64,000 nt of DNA from Natronobacterium texcoconense (GCF_900104065.1 NZ_FNLC01000008.1:1-64000), one strand, 5' to 3'; shown: positions 1 to 8,994, numbered from the stretch's first letter. The notes: a model not told the origin generated them from the sequence alone. Made by a program: numbers and translations.

Positions 1-4
1 ACGC

Positions 5-99
5 GCTTCAACCCAACAAGGGTTCGTCTGAAACTCCATCTCCCGTGTCTCGCCGATTAGTTGTTCCATGCTTCAACCCAACAAGGGTTCGTCTGAAAC
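5..99 (-). CRISPR. Leader-proximal end of a CRISPR array
   Basis: Two identical 30-base repeats lie at 5-34 and 70-99 with one 35-base spacer between them (35-69). Bases 1-4 are the end of a further spacer, so the array continues off the left edge. Read on the minus strand the repeat begins GTTTCAGACG and ends GGGTTGAAGC, matching the layout of haloarchaeal type I-B repeats, whose last eight bases form the crRNA 5' handle. This orientation places the leader at 100-268 and makes 35-69 the most recently acquired spacer. No cas gene is present in the window. Confidence 0.93.
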
Positions 100-268
100 C
101 ATGTCGAATTTTCGGGCTATCGTCTCGCTATGGAGGGATTACGAAAAAGTGTTTCCGTCGACCCGCAATACCCGCAAACTCCCCTGGGGTCGATGGAACC
201 AACAAGAGAAAATACACGAACGTGCATATAGAAACCCATTTACCGGCCGACTTTCATCACCTAGATGA
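100..268 (-). promoter_or_regulatory. CRISPR leader and shared purL upstream region
   Basis: This gene-free stretch separates the first repeat from purL. On the minus strand it is the leader: the repeat orientation predicts transcription leftwards into the array. A TATA-like CATATA at 225-230 sits about 40 bases before the purL start and can also be read on the other strand, so one AT-rich core may serve both directions. Leader function is inferred from position only. Confidence 0.6.
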
Positions 269-2458
269 ATGAGTCTTGCCGATTCGGACCGCGAACTCGT
301 CGTCGAAGAGCTGGGCCGGGAGCCGACTCCGGCGGAGGCGGCGCTGTTCGAGAACCTCTGGAGCGAACACTGTGCGTACCGCTCCTCGAGACCCCTGCTG
401 TCGGCCTTCGAGAGCGAAGGAGAGCAGGTCGTCGTCGGGCCGGGCGACGACGCGGCGGTCGTCGCCTTGCCGTCGGCTGACGCCGACGGCGATCGCGCCA
501 GTGGGCACGCAGACGACGAGACCTACATCACGATGGGGATCGAGAGCCACAACCATCCCTCCTACGTCGACCCGTTCGACGGTGCCGCGACCGGCGTCGG
601 CGGCATCGTCCGCGACACCCTCTCGATGGGAGCCTACCCCATCGCGCTCGCGGACTCGCTTTACTTCGGCGGGTTCGACCGCGAACACTCCAAGTACCTG
701 TTCGAGGGCGTCGTCGAGGGAATCAGTCACTACGGGAACTGTATCGGCGTCCCCACCGTCGCGGGCAGCGTCGACTTCCACGAAGACTACGAGGGCAACC
801 CGCTCGTGAACGTCGCCTGTATCGGCCTCACCGACGAGGACCGACTCGTCACCGCCGAAGCACAGGAGCCAGGCAACAAACTCGTCCTCGTGGGCAATGC
901 GACCGGCCGCGACGGACTCGGTGGCGCCTCTTTCGCCAGCGAGGACCTCTCGGAGGACGCCGAGACCGAAGACCGGCCCGCGGTCCAGGTCGGCGACCCC
1001 TACGCCGAGAAGCTGCTGATCGAGGCCAACGAGCAACTGATCGAGGAGGACCTGATCGAGTCCGCCCGCGACCTCGGCGCTGCCGGACTGGGCGGTGCCT
1101 CGAGCGAAATGGTCGCCAAGGGCGGCCTGGGCGCACACATCGAACTCGAGCGGGTCCACCAGCGCGAGCCGAACATGAACGCCCTCGAGATCCTGCTCGC
1201 GGAGTCCCAGGAGCGGATGTGTTACGAGGTCGAACCGGAGAACGTCGACCGCGTCGAGGAGATCGCCGAACGGTTCGACCTGGGCTGTTCGGTCATCGGC
1301 GAGGTGACGGAAGGAAATTACACGTGCGAGTTTGAGCGCGAGACCGTCGTCGACGTCGACGCCTACTTCCTCGGCGAGGGCGCGCCGATGAACGACCTCG
1401 AGAGCGAAGAGCCGGAACAGCCCGACACCGATCTCCCCGAGGTCGACGTAGAGGACGCGTTCGAGACGGTCGTCTCGAGTCCGAACACGGCCTCGAAGCG
1501 GTGGGTCTACCGCCAGTACGACCACGAGGTCGGCGTCCGGACGAGCGTCGGACCGGGCGACGACGCAGCTATCGTTGCGATCCGAGAGGCCGAACAGGGA
1601 CTCGCCATCTCCTCGGGCGCTGCCCCCAACTGGACCTCGACGGCTCCCTACGAGGGCGCTCGGGCGGTTGCACTCGAGAACGCGACGAACGTCGCGGCCA
1701 AGGGCGCGACGCCGCTCGCGGCAGTCGACTGTCTCAACGGCGGCAACCCCGAGAAATCGGACGTCTACGGCGGCTTCCAGGGCATCGTCGACGGCCTCGC
1801 GGACATGTGCGCGACGCTCGACGCGCCCGTGGTCGGCGGCAACGTCTCGCTGTACAACGACTCCGTCTCCGGTCCGATTCCGCCGACGCCGACGCTCGCG
1901 CTGGTCGGGACGAAAGACGGCTACGACGCGCCGCCGCTGTCGGTCACCGCCGACGAGGACGCCGAGACGCTGCTGCTGGTCGGCGACCTCGCTCTCGAGG
2001 CCGACGACTTCGCTCTCGGCGGGTCGGAGTACCTCGCCCGGTTCGACGGCAGCGACGCCTTCCCTGCACTCCCAGAAGATCCCGCTGCACTCGTCGAGAC
2101 GATCGCCGACGTTGCCGACGACGAGGCGACGCGTGCCGTCCACGACGTCAGCCACGGCGGACTCGCCGTCTCACTCGTCGAGATGGTGACCGACGAGGCC
2201 GGCCTCGAGATCGACCTCTCCGTCGCCGACGCCGACCTCGCTGCTGCCCTGTTCCACGAACAGCCGGGTCGCGTCCTGATCCAGACCGAGTCGCCAGATG
2301 CCGTCGAAGAAGCTTTCGATGGCGTCGCTCCCGTCGTCGAGGTCGGCTCGGTGACCGACGACGGTCGACTCGAGGTCACGGCAGACGAACGAACGGTCGC
2401 GACCGACGCGGCGACGATCCGAGAACTGCGGGCGACGATCGAAGACGAACTCGCGTAG
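269..2458 (+). CDS. purL: Phosphoribosylformylglycinamidine synthase subunit PurL
   Basis: The product is 729 residues, the size of the small, multi-subunit PurL, which makes formylglycinamidine ribonucleotide from FGAR, ATP and ammonia in cytoplasmic purine synthesis and works with PurQ and PurS. The catalytic-histidine motif [10 protein letters not shown] is at residues 31-40. Two AIRS-type halves are visible, each with a GPGDDAA phosphate-binding motif (near residues 57 and 425). The ATG at 269 gives the expected short N-terminus; a nearby ATG at 265 is in another frame. purQ and purS are not adjacent. The gene ends directly against the convergent sensor gene, with no gap. Confidence 0.96.
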   Translation: MSLADSDRELVVEELGREPTPAEAALFENLWSEHCAYRSSRPLLSAFESEGEQVVVGPGDDAAVVALPSADADGDRASGHADDETYITMGIESHNHPSYVDPFDGAATGVGGIVRDTLSMGAYPIALADSLYFGGFDREHSKYLFEGVVEGISHYGNCIGVPTVAGSVDFHEDYEGNPLVNVACIGLTDEDRLVTAEAQEPGNKLVLVGNATGRDGLGGASFASEDLSEDAETEDRPAVQVGDPYAEKLLIEANEQLIEEDLIESARDLGAAGLGGASSEMVAKGGLGAHIELERVHQREPNMNALEILLAESQERMCYEVEPENVDRVEEIAERFDLGCSVIGEVTEGNYTCEFERETVVDVDAYFLGEGAPMNDLESEEPEQPDTDLPEVDVEDAFETVVSSPNTASKRWVYRQYDHEVGVRTSVGPGDDAAIVAIREAEQGLAISSGAAPNWTSTAPYEGARAVALENATNVAAKGATPLAAVDCLNGGNPEKSDVYGGFQGIVDGLADMCATLDAPVVGGNVSLYNDSVSGPIPPTPTLALVGTKDGYDAPPLSVTADEDAETLLLVGDLALEADDFALGGSEYLARFDGSDAFPALPEDPAALVETIADVADDEATRAVHDVSHGGLAVSLVEMVTDEAGLEIDLSVADADLAAALFHEQPGRVLIQTESPDAVEEAFDGVAPVVEVGSVTDDGRLEVTADERTVATDAATIRELRATIEDELA

Positions 2459-4387
2459 CTATCTGACTTCCCACGTCGGTTCGGGACTGGATTCGGACTC
2501 GTTCTCCGATTCCTGGGGCTCGAGCGTCGTTACGTCCCTGACCTCGATCCGCGTCCGGCCGTTTGCCTCCGCGTCGATCGACAGTTTCCAGTCGTGAGCT
2601 TCGGCGATCGCACGAACGAGCGCGAGTCCGAGCCCCTCGACCGTGCTCTCGTCGCTCGCGGTAGGGTCCAGCAACCGTTCCTGTGCGTTCGCCGGCGGGT
2701 CGCCGGCGTCGTCGAGCAGGTAGAAGCCGCGCAACCGTGGTGATCCCTCGACGCCGAGGACGCCGATCTGAACCGTGACGTCACCGTAGCTGTTCTGCTC
2801 GACGCCCGCACGAGCGGCAGCGTCGTCGAACGCCGTCTCGAAGAGGTAGACGAGCCGGTCCGAATCCGCACGCAGTGCCGCATCCTGTTCGACGACCACG
2901 TCTCCCTCGTCGAGTCGTGACTCCGCGAGGGCCTCCTCGACCGCGTGCTCGAGCGTGACGCGGCTCCGGGTCCTGACAGCGGAGGCGTTGCGGGCGAACT
3001 CCCGAACGTCGTCGACGAGCCGTTCGGCCCGATCGAGCGTCTGCTCGACGGACTCCTCCGCGAGCGGGAACTCCCACTCGAGTTCGGCGTCGTCCTCGAG
3101 TGCGTCGGCGACGGTCTCGAGCTGGCGTTTCAGGTCGTTCGAGAGGACGTTCGCAACCCCCTCGAGCCGTTCGGTCTGGCGCTCGAGTTCCTCGGTCCGA
3201 TCCCGGAGAACCCGCTCCCGGTCGGCGCGGTCGAGCGCAGCACGCGTGTTCTCGGCCAGCGTCGAGAGCAACTCGACGTCGGTCTCGTCGAACCGGTTCG
3301 GCTCGAGCGAGCCGGTCATGAGCACGCCGTGGGTGCCGATCGGTGCGATGATCTCGGACCGCAACGGCGTCGAGGGGTTGTAGAGGTCCTCGTCTTCGGC
3401 CAGATCGTCGAACCGTTCGACCTCGCCGGCCTCGAAGACGTTCCAGACGAGCCCATCGCCGGGGTTGAACCGTGGCAGACCACCGAACTCCTCGTACGCG
3501 CCGGCGGTGCCAGCGACTGGTTCGAGATAACCGTGTTCCTCCTCGAGCAGCCAGATGCCGCTGATCGGCAGGTCGAGCAGGTCGCTCCCCGAGTGGACGG
3601 CGATCGCACAGATCTCCTCGGGGTCGTCGGACTCGAGCAGCCACCGGGTGACTTCGTGCAGCGACGCGGCGACGCGTTCGTACTCGTGCTGGTCGGTGAT
3701 ATCCCGGATGATCGCGGCGATCGTCGCTTCGTTGTCTTCGATCGGGACGATCCGAATTTCGGCCATCCGATCGTCGCCGTCGGCGTCGGTTATCGAGGCC
3801 TCGAGCTGGCGTTTCGCGGTGTTGCCGACGTCGACGTCGGCGATCGCACGCCCCATCTCGACGGCGTCTTCGTCGTCGATGCCGGCCCGCGCGGGGACGA
3901 CTTCGACGTGTTCGCCGACGAGGTCGTCGCGATCCCGGCCGAGGAGTCGTTCCATCGCGTCGTTGACCGAGACGATCTCTCGGGTCGGGTCGAGCGTGAC
4001 GACGGCGTCGTCGATGGCCTCGATGACGGCGGCGTGCTGTGCGATGGTGGTTTCCTGCTCTTTCCGCTCGGTGACGTCACGCATGTACACCGACAGCCCC
4101 GTCTCGGAGGGGTAGGCTCGTGCTTCGAACCAGGTCTCGAGGTGGGTGTGATACACCTCGAAGGAGACGGGGACCTGTTCGTCCATCGCCCGATGGAAGC
4201 CGTCGGGGAACTGCGTCTCGACGGTCTGGGGGAACTCGTCCCACATGACTCGGCCGATCAGGTCCGACCGGGAGCGTTTCAGTAGCGTCTCGGCGCGTTC
4301 GTTGAGGTAGGTAAACCGGAAGTCGGTGTCGAGCGCGAAGAACGCGTCCGTAACGCGGTCGACGACGGGAACGGATCGCGACGTCAC
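2459..4387 (-). CDS. PAS-PAS-GAF histidine kinase-like sensor with degenerate catalytic boxes
   Basis: A 642-residue soluble protein. Two PAS domains (about 1-110 and 118-235) are followed by a GAF domain (250-385), a dimerisation helix (405-470) and a GHKL ATPase-like domain (500-620). The layout is that of haloarchaeal cytoplasmic sensor kinases. The H-box reads VLSNDLKRQLE with Asn417 where the phospho-acceptor histidine should be. The N-box is LFETAFDDAAARA with no Asn, and the G1 box reads LLDDAGDPP. The G2 motif GLGLALVRAIAEAH is intact. It is probably not an active autokinase and may be a pseudokinase or adaptor. No response regulator is nearby. Confidence 0.85.
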   Translation of the reverse strand: MTSRSVPVVDRVTDAFFALDTDFRFTYLNERAETLLKRSRSDLIGRVMWDEFPQTVETQFPDGFHRAMDEQVPVSFEVYHTHLETWFEARAYPSETGLSVYMRDVTERKEQETTIAQHAAVIEAIDDAVVTLDPTREIVSVNDAMERLLGRDRDDLVGEHVEVVPARAGIDDEDAVEMGRAIADVDVGNTAKRQLEASITDADGDDRMAEIRIVPIEDNEATIAAIIRDITDQHEYERVAASLHEVTRWLLESDDPEEICAIAVHSGSDLLDLPISGIWLLEEEHGYLEPVAGTAGAYEEFGGLPRFNPGDGLVWNVFEAGEVERFDDLAEDEDLYNPSTPLRSEIIAPIGTHGVLMTGSLEPNRFDETDVELLSTLAENTRAALDRADRERVLRDRTEELERQTERLEGVANVLSNDLKRQLETVADALEDDAELEWEFPLAEESVEQTLDRAERLVDDVREFARNASAVRTRSRVTLEHAVEEALAESRLDEGDVVVEQDAALRADSDRLVYLFETAFDDAAARAGVEQNSYGDVTVQIGVLGVEGSPRLRGFYLLDDAGDPPANAQERLLDPTASDESTVEGLGLALVRAIAEAHDWKLSIDAEANGRTRIEVRDVTTLEPQESENESESSPEPTWEVR

Positions 4388-4557
4388 GGTTTTTCACCCG
4401 AAGGTGTCCCGTCCCAGTGGTGGCCGTTTCGAACGCGATCAGTTCTCGTCGTAACCATCTACGGACAGTCTAGTTCTACTTGGTGGAGCCAATATTTCAG
4501 TGTCGTGGCTTTCCAGCGTGCTGTCCTGTTACTTTTCATACAGAGGCAGCGCGGAAA

Positions 4558-4577
4558 CCCACGGCTTTAGCCGTGGG
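4558..4577. repeat. Left-end hairpin of the tnpB element
   Basis: A 20-base palindrome with 9-base arms and a TT centre. It differs from the right-end hairpin only by exchange of one G-C pair for C-G, so both fold identically. Confidence 0.8.
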
Positions 4578-4677
4578 AGAAAGCGCGCCACTTGTGAATC
4601 CAACCACGCATCCAGACACGGCTGACTCCCCAGTGCAAAACTCACTCTTTAAATAATATTGTTCCAATATTTGAACT

Positions 4678-5940
4678 ATGACGGTCGTCAGGAACCTCGA
4701 AATCAAGCTCGACGTTGCCGACGAGGACTACCCTGTCCTCGATGAGACGTTCGAGCAATTCCAGCAAGCCGCACAACACGCCGCGGACTACGGCTGGTCT
4801 GACGACCCAACCCAGATAATCGACAGCAAAAACAAACTCCACGACGCCACATACTCCGACGTACGCGAGCAAACAGAGCTCACTGCAAACCACGTCCAAG
4901 CGGCTCGCAGCCTCGCTGCGAACGCACTTAGTAACTGCAAAGACCGTCTCCTTGAAGACGAAAAGAACGCCAGCAAACCCGAGTTCCGCGGCACTGTCGT
5001 CGTCTACGACGGTCGGACTATCACGTACAACGACGACCACTGCACGCTGTCTACCGTGGATAGTCGTGTCTCCGCTGAATACATCATTCCAGATGACACG
5101 CGTGGTACTCCGTTCGAGGAATACTGGGGGCATTCAAAGTGGGGATGCGGTGAGGCCACGCTACACAAGCGTGACGGCACGTACTACTTGCACGTGTCGA
5201 TGAAAAAGGAACGCGAGAAAGACGAGGCGTCTGCGACCGAGTACGGAGCGGTACTCGGCGTAGACCTCAACGTTGACGGCTACCTCGCTGTCACCTCAAC
5301 AGGCGCGTTCCTCGGCAACACAGACTACCTCAACCACAAGCGCAAGGAGTACGAACGTCGTCGTGGAAAATTGCAACAGACAGGTACTCGAAGTGCCCAC
5401 TTGACGCTGAAATCCATCGGCGACCGCTTCTCGAATTGGAGCGAGGACTACTTGCATCGCGTCGCACTTGCACTGGTTCTTGAAGCCCGGCGGCACGAGT
5501 GTGACGCGATAGCGTTCGAGAACTTGAAACATATTCGGGAGCGTATCTCGAGCGCGTCCAAGTTCCAGCAGTGGGCGTTCAACAAGCTCCAATCTCTCGT
5601 CGAGTACAAGGCCGAAGAGTACGGTATCCTCGTAGACGACGTGAAGCCACAATACACGTCGCAGCGATGCAGTCACTCAGAGTGTGGCTTTACGCACGAG
5701 GATAACCGTGATGGAGACGAGTTCGAGTGTTTGAATTGTGGGAAGGAACTCCACGCGGATTACAATGCTGCTCGGAATATTGCGTGGCGGCTTGTCCAGC
5801 ATTGGCTCAAGTCTGGTGCTGGACGGGCGGACTGTCAGGTCGCCCTGAAGTCAGGGACGGTGAACGCGAACGGCGAGTTTTCGCCTACCACGGGTTCTAG
5901 TGGTCAGAGCGGGAGTCCACTGACAAGCCCACCGCTTTAG
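4678..5940 (+). CDS. tnpB: RNA-guided endonuclease TnpB (IS1341-type OrfB)
   Basis: 420 residues. The RuvC-like catalytic triad is intact: Asp196 (LGVDLN), Glu281 (AFENLK) and Asp361 (HADYNAARN). A zinc finger lies between the second and third motifs, with Cys331, Cys336, Cys351 and Cys354. TnpB proteins are ancestors of Cas12 and cleave DNA guided by an RNA made from the element's right end. The stop codon lies inside the right-end hairpin, so coding sequence and the predicted guide-RNA scaffold overlap. An AT-rich promoter-like stretch (TTTAAATAATA) precedes the ATG. The frame is intact, so the protein is probably made. Confidence 0.93.
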   Translation: MTVVRNLEIKLDVADEDYPVLDETFEQFQQAAQHAADYGWSDDPTQIIDSKNKLHDATYSDVREQTELTANHVQAARSLAANALSNCKDRLLEDEKNASKPEFRGTVVVYDGRTITYNDDHCTLSTVDSRVSAEYIIPDDTRGTPFEEYWGHSKWGCGEATLHKRDGTYYLHVSMKKEREKDEASATEYGAVLGVDLNVDGYLAVTSTGAFLGNTDYLNHKRKEYERRRGKLQQTGTRSAHLTLKSIGDRFSNWSEDYLHRVALALVLEARRHECDAIAFENLKHIRERISSASKFQQWAFNKLQSLVEYKAEEYGILVDDVKPQYTSQRCSHSECGFTHEDNRDGDEFECLNCGKELHADYNAARNIAWRLVQHWLKSGAGRADCQVALKSGTVNANGEFSPTTGSSGQSGSPLTSPPL

Positions 5941-5965
5941 CGGTGGGTACCTGACATGAGAGGAT
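5820..5965 (+). ncRNA. Predicted omega/reRNA of TnpB (right-end RNA)
   Basis: The last ~120 bases of tnpB contain two consecutive stem-loops: AGTGG/CCACT around 5899-5920 and the 5928-5947 palindrome, followed by flanking DNA that would be the guide. Sense-overlapping transcripts at the 3' end of tnpB genes have been reported in haloarchaea, and TnpB guide RNAs come from this position. The ends given are estimates; no transcript data are available here. Confidence 0.4.
5928..5947. repeat. Right-end hairpin of the tnpB element
   Basis: A 20-base palindrome containing the tnpB stop codon (5938-5940). It pairs with the left-end hairpin as the second structural end of the element and is the expected last stem of the guide RNA scaffold. 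Confidence 0.8.
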
Positions 5966-5992
5966 TATGGTAGTGGCCGACATCGTTATCGT

Positions 5993-6223
5993 ATGGAGAC
6001 CGACACGATCTACAACGGCCTGCTGGTGGGACAGGTACTCGGGGCAGTGATCCTCGTCACCGGCCTCTTTCAGGGTGGGCTCACGCCCGTGACGATCGCT
6101 GGCGGTGTGATACTCTTTCTCGCAATCATGGGTGTGGCAGCGATGGCGATCGCAGTCGACACCGACGAACGCGCGTCGGACGGTGGAATACCCCGCTCCG
6201 GTTCGAGCCAGCGGAACCGATGA
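5993..6223 (+). CDS. Small membrane protein, two predicted helices
   Basis: A 76-residue protein with two hydrophobic segments (about residues 8-26 and 30-53) and a short charged, hydrophilic tail ending in RSGSSQRNR. No family is recognised. It begins 45 bases after the tnpB right-end hairpin. Coding is supported by the clean alternation of hydrophobic segments and an acidic loop; function is unknown. Confidence 0.6.
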   Translation: METDTIYNGLLVGQVLGAVILVTGLFQGGLTPVTIAGGVILFLAIMGVAAMAIAVDTDERASDGGIPRSGSSQRNR

Positions 6224-6332
6224 ACGAAAACGAACGATCCAGTAACGCTTGGTAATCCTTTCATGAACGTTTATAGAGCCGATAGAAACGGTCCGCAACG
6301 ATTCTTTTGTTCATCGAGATACAGTATGAGCT

Positions 6333-6342
6333 ATTTATATAT
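6333..6342 (+). promoter_or_regulatory. TATA box of the pilin gene
   Basis: ATTTATATAT is the strongest TATA element in this part of the window. Transcription should start near 6365, about 100 bases before the chosen pilin start, giving an unusually long 5' leader for a haloarchaeal gene. Confidence 0.5.
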
Positions 6343-6466
6343 ACTTTGAATTTAGACGTTGTATCAGCACCAAAACGAGCGGTCGGAAGGGGCCAAATGG
6401 TCGGCAGTGCGTACGATGGGTGCACTGGTGCAGTCAGCCCTCGACCGTTCAGGGGTGTCAAAAACA

Positions 6467-6925
6467 ATGTTCGGTACATCAAATCGACGACAGTTCGGAA
6501 CTGGAGAAGAGCGCGCAGTATCGCCCGTCATCGGAGTCATCCTGATGGTCGCGATTACCGTGATTCTGGCAGCCGTCATCGCAACCTTCGTCCTCGGCGT
6601 CGGCGACGACATTCAGCAGAGTCCGCAGGCCGGCGTCTCGATCGACGACAGCAACCAGAGTGCGGTCGACGTCTCCGTGACGTCGCTCGGAAACGCTGAC
6701 GGCGTCGTCGTCGTCGAGGCGAGTACGGGTGAGTACGAGAACGAGGACCATATCCTCAATTCGACTGGAATGTCCTACACGTTCGACAGCGACAAGAGCG
6801 AAGTCAGCGGCGGAAGCTACACCGTTATAGCGTATTTCGGTGACGACCCCGACGATCCCGATACGCCAGTCGACGATCAGGTTACCGGGGCAGCCTCGAT
6901 CGATAGCTTCGAAGTCGAAGAGTAA
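6467..6925 (+). CDS. Type IV pilin (archaeal pilin N-terminal domain)
   Basis: 152 residues from the ATG at 6467. The N-terminus carries the class III prepilin signal: a short basic leader ending in [10 protein letters not shown] followed by a hydrophobic helix ([20 protein letters not shown]). PibD-type peptidase would cut before AVSPVIG, and the helix would pack in the fibre core. The rest is a small acidic, Ser/Thr-rich beta-type domain typical of exported adhesion pilins. Upstream in-frame starts (TTG 6359, ATG 6416) would give an improbably long leader, so 6467 is preferred. No assembly ATPase (pilB/pilC) is nearby, so it depends on machinery encoded elsewhere. Confidence 0.88.
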   Translation: MFGTSNRRQFGTGEERAVSPVIGVILMVAITVILAAVIATFVLGVGDDIQQSPQAGVSIDDSNQSAVDVSVTSLGNADGVVVVEASTGEYENEDHILNSTGMSYTFDSDKSEVSGGSYTVIAYFGDDPDDPDTPVDDQVTGAASIDSFEVEE

Positions 6926-7170
6926 TCCGGCTCCGTTCCTGCCGTTCTCCAATTCGTTATTCTTGGCAGTCGTTCGAACTCGAGACACGAACATGTACGC
7001 ACCGCTACCAGGTCTGCATCCGAATCGGTCAGTATCGTTTAGTAGTTCCGTCGGAAACAGTCGCCCGCTTCCGATACGGAAGCGGCGTGTGGGGAGGTAA
7101 CTCGAGCGGTAGGTGGTGGTTGCTCCCCACCGCACCTTACGGTGCAGTTCTCGTTAGGGAGACCCCTCAC

Positions 7171-7183
7171 TTAGACCTAGTTA
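7171..7183. repeat. 13-base motif, copy 1
   Basis: TTAGACCTAGTTA occurs here and again at 12218-12230. Bases just before it are also alike (ACCCCTCAC here, ACCCTTCCAA there). It lies in the 300-base gap between the pilin and the regulator gene, next to a GCACC/GGTGC stem at about 7132-7145. Function unknown. Confidence 0.5.
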
Positions 7184-7228
7184 ATTTTTCGTAGATTTGA
7201 GTGATAAGTTTCCGGTCGGTGTCCTCGA

Positions 7229-7594
7229 CTAAAACGTCCGCCGCGTCTCGGACCAGATATCGGCGGACCGGCTACTCGAGCGGCCGACGTCGACGTCGAA
7301 CGATCGGTCGTCGTCGAGCGCGATCGAGATATCGTCGAAGTCGGCGATATACCGGGATTTGTGGTGGCTGCCCTGTCGAACGCCGACGGTCTCAGTGACG
7401 AGGTTCGCCTCCGTCAGTCGGTCGAGTTTCCGGTAGGTCGTCGACAGCGGGAGGCCCGTCCGGTCGGCGAGTTCGTCGACCGTCAGCGGTTCCTCGAGGA
7501 CGCCGACGATTTTTCGGCAGGCGTCGTCGTCCAGTGCCCCGACGACCGCGGCGATATCGGGGGATTCGTCGGACGACGAGAAACCCAGTGACAT
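7229..7594 (-). CDS. Winged-helix (ArsR-like) transcription regulator
   Basis: 121 residues starting at the ATG at 7594; a longer reading frame continues upstream but is only the antisense of cobA. The core (LEEPLTVDELADRTGLPLST and on to the second helix TTYRKLDRLTEANLV) is a classic winged helix-turn-helix: a helix, a turn with Gly, a recognition helix with TTYRKLDRL, then a wing. This fits the small DNA-binding repressors common in haloarchaea. It is divergent from cobA, 123 bases away, and might regulate it; that is inference. Confidence 0.85.
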   Translation of the reverse strand: MSLGFSSSDESPDIAAVVGALDDDACRKIVGVLEEPLTVDELADRTGLPLSTTYRKLDRLTEANLVTETVGVRQGSHHKSRYIADFDDISIALDDDRSFDVDVGRSSSRSADIWSETRRTF

Positions 7595-7690
7595 GCCGTG
7601 GTGTTGGGCGTGGATCCTAAAGACACGTTTGGTCGAAGAAGCCGCGAACGTGTTCGGGTTCCGAACGGTGCTTCGGCTGTCGGTGTCTAC

Positions 7691-7696
7691 ATATAT
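7691..7696 (+). promoter_or_regulatory. TATA box of cobA
   Basis: ATATAT, 27 bases before the ATG at 7718, the spacing expected for a leaderless haloarchaeal transcript. This supports 7718 over the upstream GTG at 7598 as the start. Confidence 0.6.
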
Positions 7697-7717
7697 CGTC
7701 GGGTCGACGGCCCGACT

Positions 7718-8407
7718 ATGAGCGACGAGCGTACGTCCGACGGGACGGTCGAGAACACGCCAGGACAGGGACGAACACCCGAATCCGAACCGATCGAGCC
7801 GAAAGCACCCGAGGAGTTCGGCCTCGTTCAGGTCTGGTGGGGCGACGGCAAGGGGAAGACGACCGCCACGCTCGGGATGGGGATGCGCGCGGCTGGGCAC
7901 GGCCACCGCGTCCACGTCCTCCAGTTCATGAAAGGCGGAGCCTCGAGCGTCGAGGCCGTCCGCGGCGAGTACAACGCTATCGCCGCCTTGCCGGGGATGA
8001 GCTACGAGAACCTCGGGCACTACGGCTGGCACGGGATGGCCGACGGTAGCGAGGACGAAAGCCACGAAGAACAGGCCCAGGCCGGTCTCGAGCGCGCCCG
8101 CGAGTTGCTCGCGGCCGCCTCGGAAGCCGACCTCGAGTCGGCGCTTCCGCTCGACGGGGTGCCCGAGGACGGCGTCCACATGCTGATCCTCGACGAGGTG
8201 CTCTACGCCGCGGATCGGGACCTGATCAGCGAGGACGACGTCCTCGAGTTGATCGATTCGAAACCCGACGGCCTCGAACTCGTGTTGTCGGGAAGTCACG
8301 CGGAGCCGACGTACCTGCAGGAGCACGCGGACCTGATCACGAACGTTCGCAAGCAAAAGCATCCGATCGAGGACGGCCAGCGCGCGCGACGCGGGACCGA
8401 GTTTTAG
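7718..8407 (+). CDS. cobA: Cob(I)yrinic acid a,c-diamide adenosyltransferase
   Basis: 229 residues. CobA/CobO/BtuR enzymes transfer the adenosyl group of ATP to reduced corrinoid, forming adenosylcobalamin precursors in the cytoplasm. The P-loop GDGKGKTTA is at residues 42-50, and MLILDEVLYA near residue 150 is the Walker B-like motif of this family. The N-terminal ~35 residues are a variable acidic tail. The start at 7718 is set by the TATA box at 7691. cbiP for the same pathway lies 1.4 kb downstream on the same strand, separated by two unrelated genes. Confidence 0.92.
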   Translation: MSDERTSDGTVENTPGQGRTPESEPIEPKAPEEFGLVQVWWGDGKGKTTATLGMGMRAAGHGHRVHVLQFMKGGASSVEAVRGEYNAIAALPGMSYENLGHYGWHGMADGSEDESHEEQAQAGLERARELLAAASEADLESALPLDGVPEDGVHMLILDEVLYAADRDLISEDDVLELIDSKPDGLELVLSGSHAEPTYLQEHADLITNVRKQKHPIEDGQRARRGTEF

Positions 8408-8445
8408 CTGCACCTGCAGTCCACACGTCTACTGGCGTCGTCGCC

Positions 8446-8988
8446 GTGAACTGCAGCGTGCGCCGACGGACCCTCCTTACGACTCTCGGAAGCGCAGCGG
8501 TCGGCGTCACCTCGGGCTGTCTCGAGGCGCTCGATCGCGAGGACGAGGGACGTGAAGCGGGCGAGGCCCTCGAGCCGATGGAGATGGTGACGGGGATCGC
8601 GTCCGAGACGAAAGCGGACGGCGTGGAGTGGATCGGCGCTGCCGAGACTCGAGACGTCGTCGCTCCGGTGGGCCTCGTGGAGGGGTTCGGCGACGTCACC
8701 GACGGACCCTACCTCGTGGTCTCGCCGCGAACCCTACACAACGACTACTGTCTCCCGTTCGCGTCCGTCTCGAGCGCGTGCACTCGAGCAGGAAAAACCG
8801 TCTTCGACGGCCGTCTCACCGAGACGATCGATCCGACGCTGGGCCATCACTACGGAGCGCCACTCGAACCGATCGAGGACGGCGACGAGCTGACGGTCGG
8901 ACTCGAGTCGCCGCCGCAGTTCGCCCGCCACGAGGGGTACGAAACGGCGTTTCTCGAGTCGGGGTTCTCGGTCGCTGTCGACCGATGA
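8446..8988 (+). CDS. Tat-exported lipoprotein of unknown function
   Basis: 180 residues with a GTG start. The N-terminus RRRTLLTTLGSAAVGVTSGC combines a twin-arginine signal with a lipobox whose Cys25 would be lipid-anchored after export. The mature part is acidic, with no recognised domain. GTG at 8446 is the only start that keeps the whole signal. It lies 38 bases after cobA and may be co-transcribed with it; a role in corrinoid metabolism cannot be claimed. Confidence 0.75.
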   Translation: MNCSVRRRTLLTTLGSAAVGVTSGCLEALDREDEGREAGEALEPMEMVTGIASETKADGVEWIGAAETRDVVAPVGLVEGFGDVTDGPYLVVSPRTLHNDYCLPFASVSSACTRAGKTVFDGRLTETIDPTLGHHYGAPLEPIEDGDELTVGLESPPQFARHEGYETAFLESGFSVAVDR

Positions 8989-8994
8989 GCCGGC

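Larger units (their letters stand above)
4545..5957 (+). mobile_element. IS200/IS605-type element with tnpB only
   Basis: tnpB is bracketed by two 20-base near-perfect hairpins with the same TTTA core: CCCACGGCTTTAGCCGTGGG at 4558-4577 and CCCACCGCTTTAGCGGTGGG at 5928-5947. Subterminal hairpins are diagnostic of IS200/IS605 elements, which have no inverted terminal repeats. No tnpA is present, so movement would need a TnpA supplied in trans. The exact outer ends cannot be fixed from one copy; the given bounds are approximate. Confidence 0.8.

Noticed and set aside
45-272. Short frames across the CRISPR repeat and leader
   Set aside because: They read through repeats and spacer; no coding signal.
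257-2155. 632-codon minus-strand frame
   Set aside because: Complete antisense of purL. High-GC haloarchaeal genes commonly leave long open frames on the other strand; the translation has no recognisable domain.
7595-8413. N-terminal extension of the winged-helix gene over cobA
   Set aside because: Antisense of cobA; the real regulator starts at 7594.
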